Below are positions 7,929 through 15,697 of a stretch of DNA of 17,511 nt, piece by piece (position 1 is the stretch's first letter; the number at the start of each line of letters is the position of its first letter). Below the pieces are notes generated by a model. That model was not told the DNA's origin. It saw only the letters and a list, made by a program, of their open reading frames with translations, and made no database searches. The position numbers were made by a program, and so were the translations under genes. Source of the DNA: an uncultured Eubacteriales bacterium (GTDB lineage: Bacteria > Bacillota > Clostridia > Lachnospirales > Lachnospiraceae); contig CACYBV010000118.1 in NCBI GenBank assembly GCA_902772745.1, positions 1-17,511 on the forward strand. The letters are read 5' to 3'.

Positions 7929-8538
7929 GCGAGTCCTCTTTCAGTTCTTGAACAGCCGGCATTGTTCCGGGTCTTCCGACCACCTCATACAGATCCCGGC
8001 CTGTCTTTTTCTCAAAATATTCCTTCAGCGACAGATTCCGGTCCCATTTTCCAGGATCATAGTAGCCATAGCGGGCTTTCACATCGTTCATCCGGTCGAT
8101 GATGTCCATGACGCCTTCGGATCCTGCGATCGCATCGCAGAGCTGGATCAGCCGGTCGTACTCGTCAAATTCCGTTTCCCGAAGCTTCGTACGGATCAGT
8201 TCGGTTTCTTCCTCCGTCGTGTCGAAATTCCCGACATAGTCTTCGATCTGTTTTCCGTTGAAGGAATGCGTGAGGCAGATCCGCGCTACGTCGTCATAGC
8301 CCAGGGACATCATGCAGGAATAGCCGTCCGACACATGTCCGAGATGCCGCTTGCCGAACCTTCTCCCGATGTCGTGCAGGAGGCCAAGCACATAAGCCTT
8401 CTCCGGGTTCAGGCCGGACAAAGCCGCAATCCGTTCTGCGCACTGCGCCGTAATCCGGCTGTGATTTCCCCAGGGTCCGGGGTTCAGCTTTTCGCCTTCT
8501 CTCAGCAGTTCTTCTGCTGTTTGCCTGTCAGGATACAT
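7894..8538 (-). CDS. HD-domain phosphohydrolase-like protein
   Basis: A 214-residue cytosolic HD-superfamily protein. The metal-binding set is visible: His26 (NHSRIT), His55-Asp56 (LLHDIGRRFG) and Asp135 (LCDAIA), with extra histidines at 65, 68 and 91. HD proteins usually hydrolyse phosphate esters of nucleotides or similar metabolites, but nothing here identifies the substrate. The sequence resembles a group of stand-alone HDIG-type proteins found in Firmicutes. The ATG at 8538 is preceded by AAGAGG at 6 nt. The 3' end runs 35 nt into uxaA, and an inverted-repeat element separates the start from uxaB. Its place between the two uronate-pathway genes suggests a job in that pathway, such as removing a phosphorylated by-product, or simply that it travels with uxaA. 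This is inference. Confidence 0.88.
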   Translation of the reverse strand: MYPDRQTAEELLREGEKLNPGPWGNHSRITAQCAERIAALSGLNPEKAYVLGLLHDIGRRFGKRHLGHVSDGYSCMMSLGYDDVARICLTHSFNGKQIEDYVGNFDTTEEETELIRTKLRETEFDEYDRLIQLCDAIAGSEGVMDIIDRMNDVKARYGYYDPGKWDRNLSLKEYFEKKTGRDLYEVVGRPGTMPAVQELKEDSHEKTIPDSPFR

Positions 8539-8551
8539 AACTGACCTCTTT

Positions 8552-8636
8552 TGTCATTCCGGCCGGTGCGGAGAGATCCGGTGATGAAAGGGCCTGCCTT
8601 CCCAAATAAAACCCTTCTGCTTTGCTCGGGATGACA
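8552..8636. repeat. Inverted-repeat element, copy A (uxaB-HD gap)
   Basis: The element starts TGTCATTCCGG and ends GCTCGGGATGACA, so the ends are inverted repeats (TGTCATYCC/GGRATGACA). It fills nearly the whole gap between uxaB and the HD gene and leaves the HD ribosome site intact. Similar ends are found at 13969-14072 and 15571-15676. As RNA it would fold into a long hairpin. There is no transposase gene, so it is a small non-coding element. Confidence 0.7.
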
Positions 8637-8641
8637 GATCC

Positions 8642-9973
8642 TTACACAAACCGGAACCACGTCTCTTTCGGTTCGTCCATGATCCTCCGGTAAAACGCTT
8701 CCGCATCCTCCGAAAAGACCGAGATGTCCTCTCCGAACAGCGACGCATCGCTGAGAAGCTCCCGGAATTCGCCCTCCTGCATTCTCCTCGTCACCTCCGG
8801 ATCGTCGTCCGGCGTACCTTTTTTGTAGAAGGCCACCAGCGCCGCCAGGGAGAAACAGAGGCCGGGCGGGTTCTTACCGAATTTCTCCCGGTATTCGAGC
8901 ATCGTCGGAAGGTCGCGTACCTTAAACTTGCTGACCGAATTCAGCGCAATCGACTGCAGGCGGTGCCGGATAAAGGGGTTCTCAAAACGCCCGAAAACAG
9001 ACTCCGCGAATTCCCGGTTGCCGTTCTGCTCGCCGAGAACCGGAAGGATTTCCTCTGTGACAAGCCGTTCGATAAAGGGACGAAGCACGGGATCACGCAT
9101 GGCTTCTCCGACCGTTGTGAGACCGTAAAGGAGCGCCGCCGGAACCATTCCGGTATGTGTACCGTTCAGAATCCGGACCTTCCGTTTCTTATAGGGCGAG
9201 ACATCCGAAGTCCATACGACCGGAAGTCCCGTGCGCTGAAGCGGAAATTCATCCTCGTGGTCGCCCTCGATGACCCATAAAGCGAAAGGTTCCGTCGTAT
9301 CAATCAGCCGGTCGCCGCCGCATTCTTCCACAAGCGCCGGGAGATTCGGATCATCCCGGGGGTAGCCCGGGGTAATCCGGTCGACGAGGGTGTTGCAGAA
9401 GGAATTTTCCTCGCGAATCCAGCGTGAAAAGGCCTCGGGGAGTTCCCAGAGCGCCGCGTATTTCAGGATATATTCCTTGAGAAAATCCGCATTGTGATCG
9501 ATCAGTTCGCAGGGAAGGAGAATGAAGCCCGGAAGTCCGAGCTGATACCTGTGCCACAAAAAAGCCGTGAGCTTCGCCGGAAAGGATTTCTGCGGGCGGT
9601 CCGAAAGCTTTTCGGTACCGAGGTACTCAATGCCCGCTTCCGTTGTATTGGAAATGATGAAATGAAGCTCCGGGTTCTCCGCCAGCTTAAGATACGCATC
9701 GTAGTCCTCATAGGGATTGACGCAGCGGGAAATCGAACGGATTTCCGTGCACTCGGAGACGGCCTTTCCGTTCTCCATTCCGCGGATATACAGATGATAC
9801 CTGCAGTCCTGAGCCGAAAGCACATCGGTCAGCCCCCGTTCAATCGGCTGGACAACGACTGCCTTTCCTCTGTAAGTCCCCTGCGTATTCATCCGATGCA
9901 GAAAATAATCGACAAAGCCCCGTAAAAATCCGCCTTCCCCGAACTGGAGCACGGTTTCCTGTAAAGCGCTCAT
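8642..9973 (-). CDS. uxaB: Tagaturonate reductase UxaB (mannitol dehydrogenase family)
   Basis: An NAD-dependent cytosolic enzyme of the polyol-specific long-chain (mannitol dehydrogenase) family. UxaB reduces D-tagaturonate to D-altronate. The N terminus has the nucleotide-binding loop FGEGGFLRGF (residues 11-20). The family catalytic motif K-x4-N-x2-H appears as KVRILNGTH (Lys265, Asn270, His273), followed by the conserved GMVPAALLYGL. The length of 443 residues is about usual. I chose the ATG at 9973 because AAAGGAGG lies 5 nt before it. The longer reading from 10003 would overlap GH127 and has no such site. GH127 ends 11 nt upstream. The mannitol dehydrogenase family also includes fructuronate reductase UxuB, but the pairing with uxaA and not uxuA favours tagaturonate. 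Confidence 0.9.
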   Translation of the reverse strand: MSALQETVLQFGEGGFLRGFVDYFLHRMNTQGTYRGKAVVVQPIERGLTDVLSAQDCRYHLYIRGMENGKAVSECTEIRSISRCVNPYEDYDAYLKLAENPELHFIISNTTEAGIEYLGTEKLSDRPQKSFPAKLTAFLWHRYQLGLPGFILLPCELIDHNADFLKEYILKYAALWELPEAFSRWIREENSFCNTLVDRITPGYPRDDPNLPALVEECGGDRLIDTTEPFALWVIEGDHEDEFPLQRTGLPVVWTSDVSPYKKRKVRILNGTHTGMVPAALLYGLTTVGEAMRDPVLRPFIERLVTEEILPVLGEQNGNREFAESVFGRFENPFIRHRLQSIALNSVSKFKVRDLPTMLEYREKFGKNPPGLCFSLAALVAFYKKGTPDDDPEVTRRMQEGEFRELLSDASLFGEDISVFSEDAEAFYRRIMDEPKETWFRFV

Positions 9974-9984
9974 AGAAGCCTCCT

Positions 9985-12024
9985 TTAAGCTCTCCGGATC
10001 CACACCTGCATTTCATTCTCTCCGCGGTTCGCCCAAAAGAAATAGGGAATCATGCGGAGCGTGACAGGCGTGCAAGTATCCGTTTTCTCTTCCGCGTCAA
10101 AATACAGTCCCTGATCAGTAACCGGCTGCTCCCGAAGTCCCGGAACCAGAAGGATTTCCGCCGTTCTTCCCGCAATCTCCGCGTTTTCAAATACAACTTC
10201 CGAAGCTTCAGTGCCTCTTTCGATCATCACGAGGTTCAGGTCAGGGCCATTGTCCTTTTCCTCGAGGCAGTATACAAGCGGTCCGTGCGTTACCGCGATT
10301 TTGCCGCTGTTTTCGCGAACCCGGGTGTCGGAGCGGATAAAGCGCACCGGGCAGCTGAAACTGATCTGAAGTTCGTCAGCGTCTGCCCAGTCTTTCTTCA
10401 CGTAGAGATAGCCGTCCTTTTTACAGACTGCGCTCTCCGGAACGCCTGAGAGTTCATACTTACCGCCGCACCAGCCGGGGATCCGAAGCGCGAGAGTGAA
10501 GTCCGAAGGCGCATTCTCCACAAGGATCTTTACATCCCACTTCACAGGGCTGCTGCGGTCCGCGGAAAGTTTCACGGAGACTTCCCGATCGTCAACTCGT
10601 TTTTTGATCTCCGAGCTCATATAGAGGTGGGTGAAGAGGGTGTCTTCGTTTTCCGTATATGCGTATGCGCCGACTGATCCGAGGAGCCGCGCGATATTCG
10701 GCGGGCAGCAGGCGCAGCCGAACCATTTCTGACGGACATTTTTTACATGGAGCTTACGGGCGTCCCGGTGAGACGCCTCGGGCCAGACCTCGAGCGGATT
10801 CACGTAGAAAAAGCTTTTGCCGTCGAGGGCGATTCCGGAAAGCACGCCGTTATACAAAGCGCGCTCCATGACGTCCGCGTAGATACTCTTCGGCTCCATC
10901 TCCAGCATCCGGCGCGAGAAGAACACCAGGCCGATCGCGGCGCAGGACTCCGTGTAGGCGGTATCGTTCGGCAGGTCATAGGGGAAGGTGAAGGCTTCGC
11001 CGATGTGGGTCGATCCGACGCCGCCCGTCACATACATTTTGTCGCGGCTGACGCTGGAAAAGAGCTTCCGGCAGGCTTCCTTCAGCGCATCGTCATCCGT
11101 GAGCCGCGCGATGTCCGCCATGCCGCTGTAGAGGTACATCGCCCGGACCGCATGCCCCATTGCCTCATCCTGCTCCCGTACCGGCTTATGCGCCTGGTAG
11201 TAGGAGAAAACCGGGTTCGGCTTCTCATGCTCCGGCTGCGGCCGTCCTTCCAGCCCGAAGTACTTCGGGTCTTTGCCGCGCTCATCGATGAAATAGCGGC
11301 TGAGATTCAGGTATTTTTCTTCTCCGGTCTCTTCATAAAGACGCACGAGCGCCATCTCGGCGATCTCGTGACCGGGATAACCGTGCTTTTTGCCTTCTTC
11401 CGCGCCGATTTTCGAGGAAATGTAGGAAGCGCAGCGTTCCGCGACCCCGAGAAGCTCCGAATTCCCCGTCGCCTGCGCATAAGCGACCGCAGCTTCCGTG
11501 AGATGCCCGAAACAATAAAGCTCGTGGTTGTCGCGGAGGTTTGAGAACTCCGCATTCCGGCCGTTCAGGATATAGTAGGTGTCGAGATACCCGTCTTCCG
11601 CCTGGGCACCGGCGACAATCGTAATCGCCTCGTCCGCGGTCTTCTGCAGCTCCGGGTCCGGATGATCTGTCAGCGAATATGCCACCGCCTCGATCCATTT
11701 GTAGAAATCGGTATCCTGGAACAGGAAGCCGTAAAATTTTCCAGGATCCGGATGCGCCGGGTCCTCGGGAAGCACCTCGAAAGGCACTTTGCCGAAGACC
11801 GGCGCCGTAAATCCCGGCTCATGGGAGCGCGCCCGAAGCGCCTTTGCCGCGCGGAAGTTGTGCATCGCAAAGCTCGGAGCCGCCCCCGGAACCCGGTCAT
11901 TTAAGGCTTCCCACTGGTAGGGAATGACTTCCGTCCGCACCAGCTCCTGCTCCGTTTTCCAGAAATCATCCGTTATTCTAATGTTTTTGAGATCGATTGC
12001 CCTGTTTTCGTGTTCGTCTCTCAT
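9985..12024 (-). CDS. GH127-family glycosidase (beta-L-arabinofuranosidase type)
   Basis: A 679-residue glycoside hydrolase of family GH127 (former DUF1680), a retaining cysteine-glycosidase family whose founding member HypBA1 of Bifidobacterium longum releases beta-L-arabinofuranose. The (alpha/alpha)6 barrel motifs are present: GFLFQDTDFYKWIEA (about 99-113), DGYLDTYY (144-151), GHEIAEMALVRLYE (218-231). The catalytic set is intact: Glu343 (IGEAF), Glu359 and Cys361 (TESC), and Cys437/439/440 (CACCPPN). The HypBA1 equivalents bind zinc and supply the Cys nucleophile, and the 16-residue spacing between the two Glu is the same. A beta-sandwich C-terminal half follows. There is no signal peptide, so the substrate is imported. 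The start ATG has AAGGAG at 6-8 nt. Some GH127 enzymes act on aceric acid in rhamnogalacturonan-II, so the exact sugar is open. Confidence 0.9.
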   Translation of the reverse strand: MRDEHENRAIDLKNIRITDDFWKTEQELVRTEVIPYQWEALNDRVPGAAPSFAMHNFRAAKALRARSHEPGFTAPVFGKVPFEVLPEDPAHPDPGKFYGFLFQDTDFYKWIEAVAYSLTDHPDPELQKTADEAITIVAGAQAEDGYLDTYYILNGRNAEFSNLRDNHELYCFGHLTEAAVAYAQATGNSELLGVAERCASYISSKIGAEEGKKHGYPGHEIAEMALVRLYEETGEEKYLNLSRYFIDERGKDPKYFGLEGRPQPEHEKPNPVFSYYQAHKPVREQDEAMGHAVRAMYLYSGMADIARLTDDDALKEACRKLFSSVSRDKMYVTGGVGSTHIGEAFTFPYDLPNDTAYTESCAAIGLVFFSRRMLEMEPKSIYADVMERALYNGVLSGIALDGKSFFYVNPLEVWPEASHRDARKLHVKNVRQKWFGCACCPPNIARLLGSVGAYAYTENEDTLFTHLYMSSEIKKRVDDREVSVKLSADRSSPVKWDVKILVENAPSDFTLALRIPGWCGGKYELSGVPESAVCKKDGYLYVKKDWADADELQISFSCPVRFIRSDTRVRENSGKIAVTHGPLVYCLEEKDNGPDLNLVMIERGTEASEVVFENAEIAGRTAEILLVPGLREQPVTDQGLYFDAEEKTDTCTPVTLRMIPYFFWANRGENEMQVWIRRA

Positions 12025-12042
12025 GCTGTTCTCCTTAAGTAT

Positions 12043-12918
12043 TCAGTCTTCTGCCATATGCCTGATTCTTTGGATCGGCTCCATTTCCCGGAATCCGTAG
12101 AATTTCTTCGCGTTTTCGCCGAGAATCAGTGCCTTTTCATGATCCGAAAGTTCCGGACTTTCACGGAGGAAATCCTGACTCATCCGGTAAGTGATCGCAG
12201 TCATGGTCCGCGGATAATCCGATCCCCACATCAGCTTTTCTGCGCCTGCAACAGAGATCGCGGTCCGAAAGGCCTGCACCGCTGACCGGTAAGGCCAGAA
12301 TTCATCGTTATAGAGCCAGGTGATGCCGCCGGACTCGATCCGCACGTTCGGAAGTTCCGCGAGGCGGACCTGGGAAAGCCAGTCCCCGCGTCCCGCCATA
12401 CCGAAATGCCCGACCGCGATCCGAAGATGCGGATACTTTTCCGCGAGAGTCCGGAGTTCCTTCGTCTGGGCATTCCCTTCCGCAAGATCGATCAGCAAAA
12501 ACTTTCCCTCTCCCGCAGTCTGTTCGAACGCAGCTTCATGGTGCATAAGGTTCTGATCCCGAAGCCGCCCCGCGCAGATCTTCAGGCCGGAAAAGCCCTC
12601 AAGATTAACCGGTTTCCCTTCCAGATACAGGCTCGAGACCTTCAGCCGTCCGCCGAATTTCTCTTCCATTCCGCGAAGGTACTGATCCTGGGATCCGTCG
12701 ATCTGCTCCTGCGTCACCACAGCGGCGTTCACACCCGCAAAATCCATATTCGAAAGCAGGATTTCCGCGGTATTTTCACCATTCAGAAGGTACGGCGGAA
12801 CCATCTGACGAATTTCGCCGCCAAAATCCGCCCTGCCGCCCGGAAGCGGTTTTACCGGCCGGCCGTCGGCAAGACCGTTTTGGGTTTTCCAGAGGTGTAC
12901 ATGTGCATCAATGATCAT
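12043..12918 (-). CDS. Amidohydrolase-2 family sugar lactonase candidate
   Basis: A 291-residue TIM-barrel protein of the amidohydrolase-2 (cog3618) group, which includes L-fuconolactonase, L-rhamnono-lactonase and L-galactono-lactonase. Visible motifs are the strand-1 HxH in MIIDAHVHLW (His6, His8), His171 in AVGHFGMAG and Asp234 in WGSDYPRTM near the C-terminal end of the barrel. These suit lactone hydrolysis in this family. The ATG at 12918 follows GAGG at 5 nt; a GTG two codons earlier (12924) is an alternative. The gene starts 8 nt after the stop of the zinc dehydrogenase and ends 18 nt before GH127, so all three are almost certainly co-transcribed. Between a sugar 1-dehydrogenase and an L-galactonate-type dehydrogenase in the same operon, opening L-galactono-lactone to L-galactonate is the simplest role. 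This is inferred from context. Confidence 0.85.
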   Translation of the reverse strand: MIIDAHVHLWKTQNGLADGRPVKPLPGGRADFGGEIRQMVPPYLLNGENTAEILLSNMDFAGVNAAVVTQEQIDGSQDQYLRGMEEKFGGRLKVSSLYLEGKPVNLEGFSGLKICAGRLRDQNLMHHEAAFEQTAGEGKFLLIDLAEGNAQTKELRTLAEKYPHLRIAVGHFGMAGRGDWLSQVRLAELPNVRIESGGITWLYNDEFWPYRSAVQAFRTAISVAGAEKLMWGSDYPRTMTAITYRMSQDFLRESPELSDHEKALILGENAKKFYGFREMEPIQRIRHMAED

Positions 12919-12925
12919 AAGCACC

Positions 12926-13945
12926 TCACTCCGAAAACCTGATCAGCACTTTCGCGAGCGATCCGTCGTTGTGCACCAGAGCATCGAAGGCCTGAAGCGA
13001 CTCTTCGAAGGGATATACCGTGCTGACCATCGGCAGCGGATCCACTTTTCCAGAAGCCACAAGGTCAATCAGCGCCCGGAAATCTTCCGGAAGCGAATTC
13101 CGGCTTCCATAGACATTCAGCTCTTTCCTGAGAAGCGTCGAATGCAGGAAGGTCGTATCGCGCTTGCCGTTTCCGATCAGGATGAGGTTTCCGGCGAAAG
13201 CGCAGCAGTCAATGCACGAAAGGAAGGTCTCCGGCGCCCCGCAGGCCTCGACGCAGATGTCAAATCCGCCCTCGGTGTGCGCTGCCGTGTATTCCGCAAG
13301 GCTTTCCATCCCGGAATTGATCACGCCGTCCGCGCCGAAGGCTTTTGCCTTCTCCAGGCGGCCGTCGAGAAGATCCGCGACATGGACTTCAGCGCCTTTA
13401 CTTTTCGCCGAAATCAGCGCAAAGAGACCGATCGGACCGGCACCGATCACAAGCACCCTGTCGCCGGGTTTCACTTCGCATCTTGAGAGCGCGTGATAAC
13501 CGATCGAGAAGGGCTCGATCAAGGCAAGCTGATCCGCCGAAAGCCCCTGCCCCGGATAGATTCTTTCGACCGGCATCGCGACATATTCGCAGAATGCGCC
13601 GTCCCGCTGCACGCCCATCGTCTGGTTCTCGTGACAGCAGTTGACGTGGCCGCGTTTGCAGGCATAACAGTGTCCGCAGTTGAAATAGGGGTTTGCGGTT
13701 ACGACATCACCGACCGCAAGCGGGCCTTCGTAATCTGCGGGAAGCGAGACGATCCGCGCGGAAAATTCGTGTCCGGGGATTCGCGGATAGCTTGTAAAAG
13801 GCTGGTTTCCGGTGAAACTCGCAACATCCGAGCCGCAGATCCCGCAGGTCAGGATCCTAAGAAGCGCCTCATTTTCCTTTGGTTCCGGCATCGGAAGATC
13901 CACGATCTCGATGCTTCCGGGTTCATTGATCCATACAGCTTTCAT
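12926..13945 (-). CDS. Zinc alcohol dehydrogenase, L-galactonate 5-dehydrogenase (LgoD/RspB) type
   Basis: A 339-residue medium-chain zinc dehydrogenase. Catalytic zinc ligands are Cys37 (GICGSD), His59-Glu60 (PGHE) and Glu144 (IEPF). The structural zinc lobe is complete with Cys90, Cys93, Cys96 and Cys104. The Rossmann loop is GAGPIG (168-173). The stretch GNQPFTSYPRIPGHE (46-60) and GSRNSLPEDF near the C terminus closely match what I remember of E. coli LgoD and RspB. LgoD oxidises L-galactonate (and L-gulonate) to D-tagaturonate, the substrate of UxaB encoded in the same operon. L-idonate or other polyol dehydrogenase activity is the main alternative. The ATG at 13945 has AAGGAG at 10 nt. 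The gene lies 8 nt upstream of the lactonase gene. An inverted-repeat element fills the 129-nt gap between it and GH29. Confidence 0.87.
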   Translation of the reverse strand: MKAVWINEPGSIEIVDLPMPEPKENEALLRILTCGICGSDVASFTGNQPFTSYPRIPGHEFSARIVSLPADYEGPLAVGDVVTANPYFNCGHCYACKRGHVNCCHENQTMGVQRDGAFCEYVAMPVERIYPGQGLSADQLALIEPFSIGYHALSRCEVKPGDRVLVIGAGPIGLFALISAKSKGAEVHVADLLDGRLEKAKAFGADGVINSGMESLAEYTAAHTEGGFDICVEACGAPETFLSCIDCCAFAGNLILIGNGKRDTTFLHSTLLRKELNVYGSRNSLPEDFRALIDLVASGKVDPLPMVSTVYPFEESLQAFDALVHNDGSLAKVLIRFSE

Positions 13946-13968
13946 GGTTTGTTTTCTCCTTGACTTTC

Positions 13969-14072
13969 TGTCATCCCGAAGGGACTGCCTCGGCTCCGGT
14001 CCGCGTTCTTCCGCTCGATATGACGCGGATTGTCATCCTGATCACAGTCAGGGGATCCCCTCCGGGATAACA
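13969..14072. repeat. Inverted-repeat element, copy B (GH29-dehydrogenase gap)
   Basis: The outer ends are TGTCATCCCGAAGGG at 13969 and CCTCCGGGATAACA ending at 14072. Inside, a second TGTCATCCTGA begins at 14031, so this copy looks like two joined units (about 13969-14025 and 14031-14072). The second unit contains the palindrome GGGGATCCCC (14051-14060). It is more degenerate than copies A and C. It ends 3 nt before the GH29 stop codon position and fills the gap to the ADH ribosome site. Confidence 0.6.
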
Positions 14073-14074
14073 GC

Positions 14075-15538
14075 TTAACTCAGCTCAATCGCGAGCGCAT
14101 TTTCATACTCTGCAGGCAGATTCTCCGGAAGCACGACGGTCAGCACACCAAACTGATGCGAGAAGGGAAGCTCCGGCCCGCCGAGAAGCCGCACCGAAGC
14201 GATTTCTTCGCCTTCGTTAAAAGATCTTTGGACCATCGCCTGTCCGGGCTTCGGATTCATCATAAAAGCGTAAACCGTATTCCCTTTGCAGGTATAGCGG
14301 TAATCGAGCTCCGTCCACGGGATGTCCGACTGCTTCGCGTAATTTCCGCTCTGAAGTTTCGTCGGGCCTTCGGCGCAGCGCTTCCAGGGCCTTGTGCCGT
14401 AGATTCCCTCGCCGCAGACAGAAAGCCATCCGCCCACTTCATCGAGGATAAATGCACCCTCGTCGTCGATGGTTCCGTCCGGCTTCTGTACAATGTTGAG
14501 AAGCAGGTTCCCGTTCTTCGAAACAATATCGACAAGTGTATCGATGATTTCCCGGGGCGTCTTGTAGACCGCCCGGACGTCGTAGAACCAGTCGCCGATC
14601 GTCGTATCCGTCTGCCACGGAAGCTCCGCCGCATCCGAAAGCACGCTGCATTCCATATCCAGTACGCCGATCTCATAGACATCGCGGTACCGGCACTTCT
14701 GTGTATAGACCGCCTGGTTTTCGCCGTGCAGTTCAATCGACTTGTTGTAAAGATAGGCTGCGACATCCAGGCCTTCCCGATAACGCTCGTCCAGAACATA
14801 GGGAAGATCGTCTTCGAGCCACTGCCCGTTGAATGGAAGAGACCCGTCCGAATACAGGAAATCCGGCGTATACCTGTCGATCAGTTCGAACATGCAGTCC
14901 TTCCAGTATTTGTGGAAATCTCTGTTTTCCGTATACCAGGGATTCACATCGGGCCCGGGCTTGTGCTCATAATTGTCGTAATAATAATCACGCCACGCCG
15001 GGTCGTTCCCATCGTAGGGAATGCCCTTAAAGGGACCATAGCTGTCCGCGCCCTTGTTGACGCTCCACCAGGAGAAGGAAGCGCCGAGATGCTCCGTTAC
15101 GCCGAAAGGCAGTCCGTATTTGTCCGCCGCCGCCTTCCAGAGTCCGACGATGTCCTTATGCGGTCCGACCTTCACGCTGTTCATGCGGTTCAGCTGTGAA
15201 TCGTAATTGAAAAAATGATCGTGATGCATCGCCTGCGCGACAAAATACCGTGCGCCGGCCTTTTTGTAGCGCGCCATTAACCCTTCCGGGTCGAAATTCT
15301 CGGCCTTCCACAGCGCCGCGACATCCTTGTAACCGAACTTGGACGGATGTCCGTAATGCCGCAGGTGATACCGGTACTGCGGCGTACCCTGGATATACAT
15401 GTTCCGTGCATACCAGTCGCCGTACATCGGAACACTCTGCGGACCCCAGTGGCTCCAGATGCCGAACTTGGCATTTTTGAACCAGTCCGGGTAATTGTGC
15501 GTCCTGAGGGACTCAAAACTCGCTTCAAATTTCTCCAT
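14075..15538 (-). CDS. GH29-family alpha-L-fucosidase/alpha-L-galactosidase
   Basis: A 487-residue retaining glycosidase of family GH29, which removes alpha-L-fucose and, in some members, the related alpha-L-galactose. Family motifs in order are KFGIWSHWGPQSVPMYGDWY (about 24-43), ARYFVAQAMHHDHF with the active-site His pair (about 105-106), PDFLYSDG with the likely nucleophile Asp231, and the C-terminal GEGIYGTRPWK that closes the catalytic domain. A small beta domain follows. No signal peptide is present, so it works on imported oligosaccharides. I chose the ATG at 15538, where AGGAG lies 10 nt upstream; the ATG at 15565 has only a weak site and adds nine residues. The acid/base residue cannot be assigned by eye. 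Placement in an operon that encodes L-galactonate-type enzymes makes alpha-L-galactoside a likely substrate, but alpha-L-fucoside remains the default. Confidence 0.92.
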   Translation of the reverse strand: MEKFEASFESLRTHNYPDWFKNAKFGIWSHWGPQSVPMYGDWYARNMYIQGTPQYRYHLRHYGHPSKFGYKDVAALWKAENFDPEGLMARYKKAGARYFVAQAMHHDHFFNYDSQLNRMNSVKVGPHKDIVGLWKAAADKYGLPFGVTEHLGASFSWWSVNKGADSYGPFKGIPYDGNDPAWRDYYYDNYEHKPGPDVNPWYTENRDFHKYWKDCMFELIDRYTPDFLYSDGSLPFNGQWLEDDLPYVLDERYREGLDVAAYLYNKSIELHGENQAVYTQKCRYRDVYEIGVLDMECSVLSDAAELPWQTDTTIGDWFYDVRAVYKTPREIIDTLVDIVSKNGNLLLNIVQKPDGTIDDEGAFILDEVGGWLSVCGEGIYGTRPWKRCAEGPTKLQSGNYAKQSDIPWTELDYRYTCKGNTVYAFMMNPKPGQAMVQRSFNEGEEIASVRLLGGPELPFSHQFGVLTVVLPENLPAEYENALAIELS

Positions 15539-15570
15539 AATTTCTATTCTCCTGAATGAATTCATCCTTA

Positions 15571-15676
15571 TGTCATTCCGACCGAAGGCCGCAGACCGAG
15601 TCGGAGGAATCCCATAATAAAGGGAACTCCTTCCCGGGCGGGATCCCTCGGCTCTTTTTTTCGCTCAGGGATGACA
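15571..15676. repeat. Inverted-repeat element, copy C (sugar dehydrogenase-GH29 gap)
   Basis: It starts TGTCATTCCGACC and ends GCTCAGGGATGACA, with the same inverted ends as copies A and B. Internal pairings include CCGACC...GAGTCGG near 15578-15605 and the palindromic GGATCC region near 15641-15646. The element occupies most of the 159-nt gap between the sugar dehydrogenase and GH29. In the operon mRNA it would form a large, branched hairpin. Confidence 0.7.
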
Positions 15677-15697
15677 CGGCGGGAAGCAGTTCGTTTC

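Noticed and set aside
7927..8544. A 205-codon open frame on the plus strand, antisense to the whole HD gene
   Set aside because: It mirrors the real gene almost end to end, its translation has no recognisable domain, and it has no ribosome site. It reflects G+C-rich codon bias.
9974..10003. Longer N terminus for UxaB starting at 10003
   Set aside because: It would overlap GH127, lacks a ribosome site, and swallows the AAAGGAGG that serves the ATG at 9973.
10747..11544. A 265-codon plus-strand open frame antisense to GH127
   Set aside because: Same reasoning: it is a shadow of a well-supported gene.
13969..14072. CRISPR-like or transposon identity for the repeated TGTCATCC elements
   Set aside because: No regular spacing, no identical direct repeats with spacers and no transposase or target-site duplication visible. 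They are better described as small inverted-repeat elements.
14156..15199. A 347-codon plus-strand open frame antisense to GH29
   Set aside because: The GH29 product on the other strand is full length with all family motifs. The antisense product is Arg/Val-rich and featureless.
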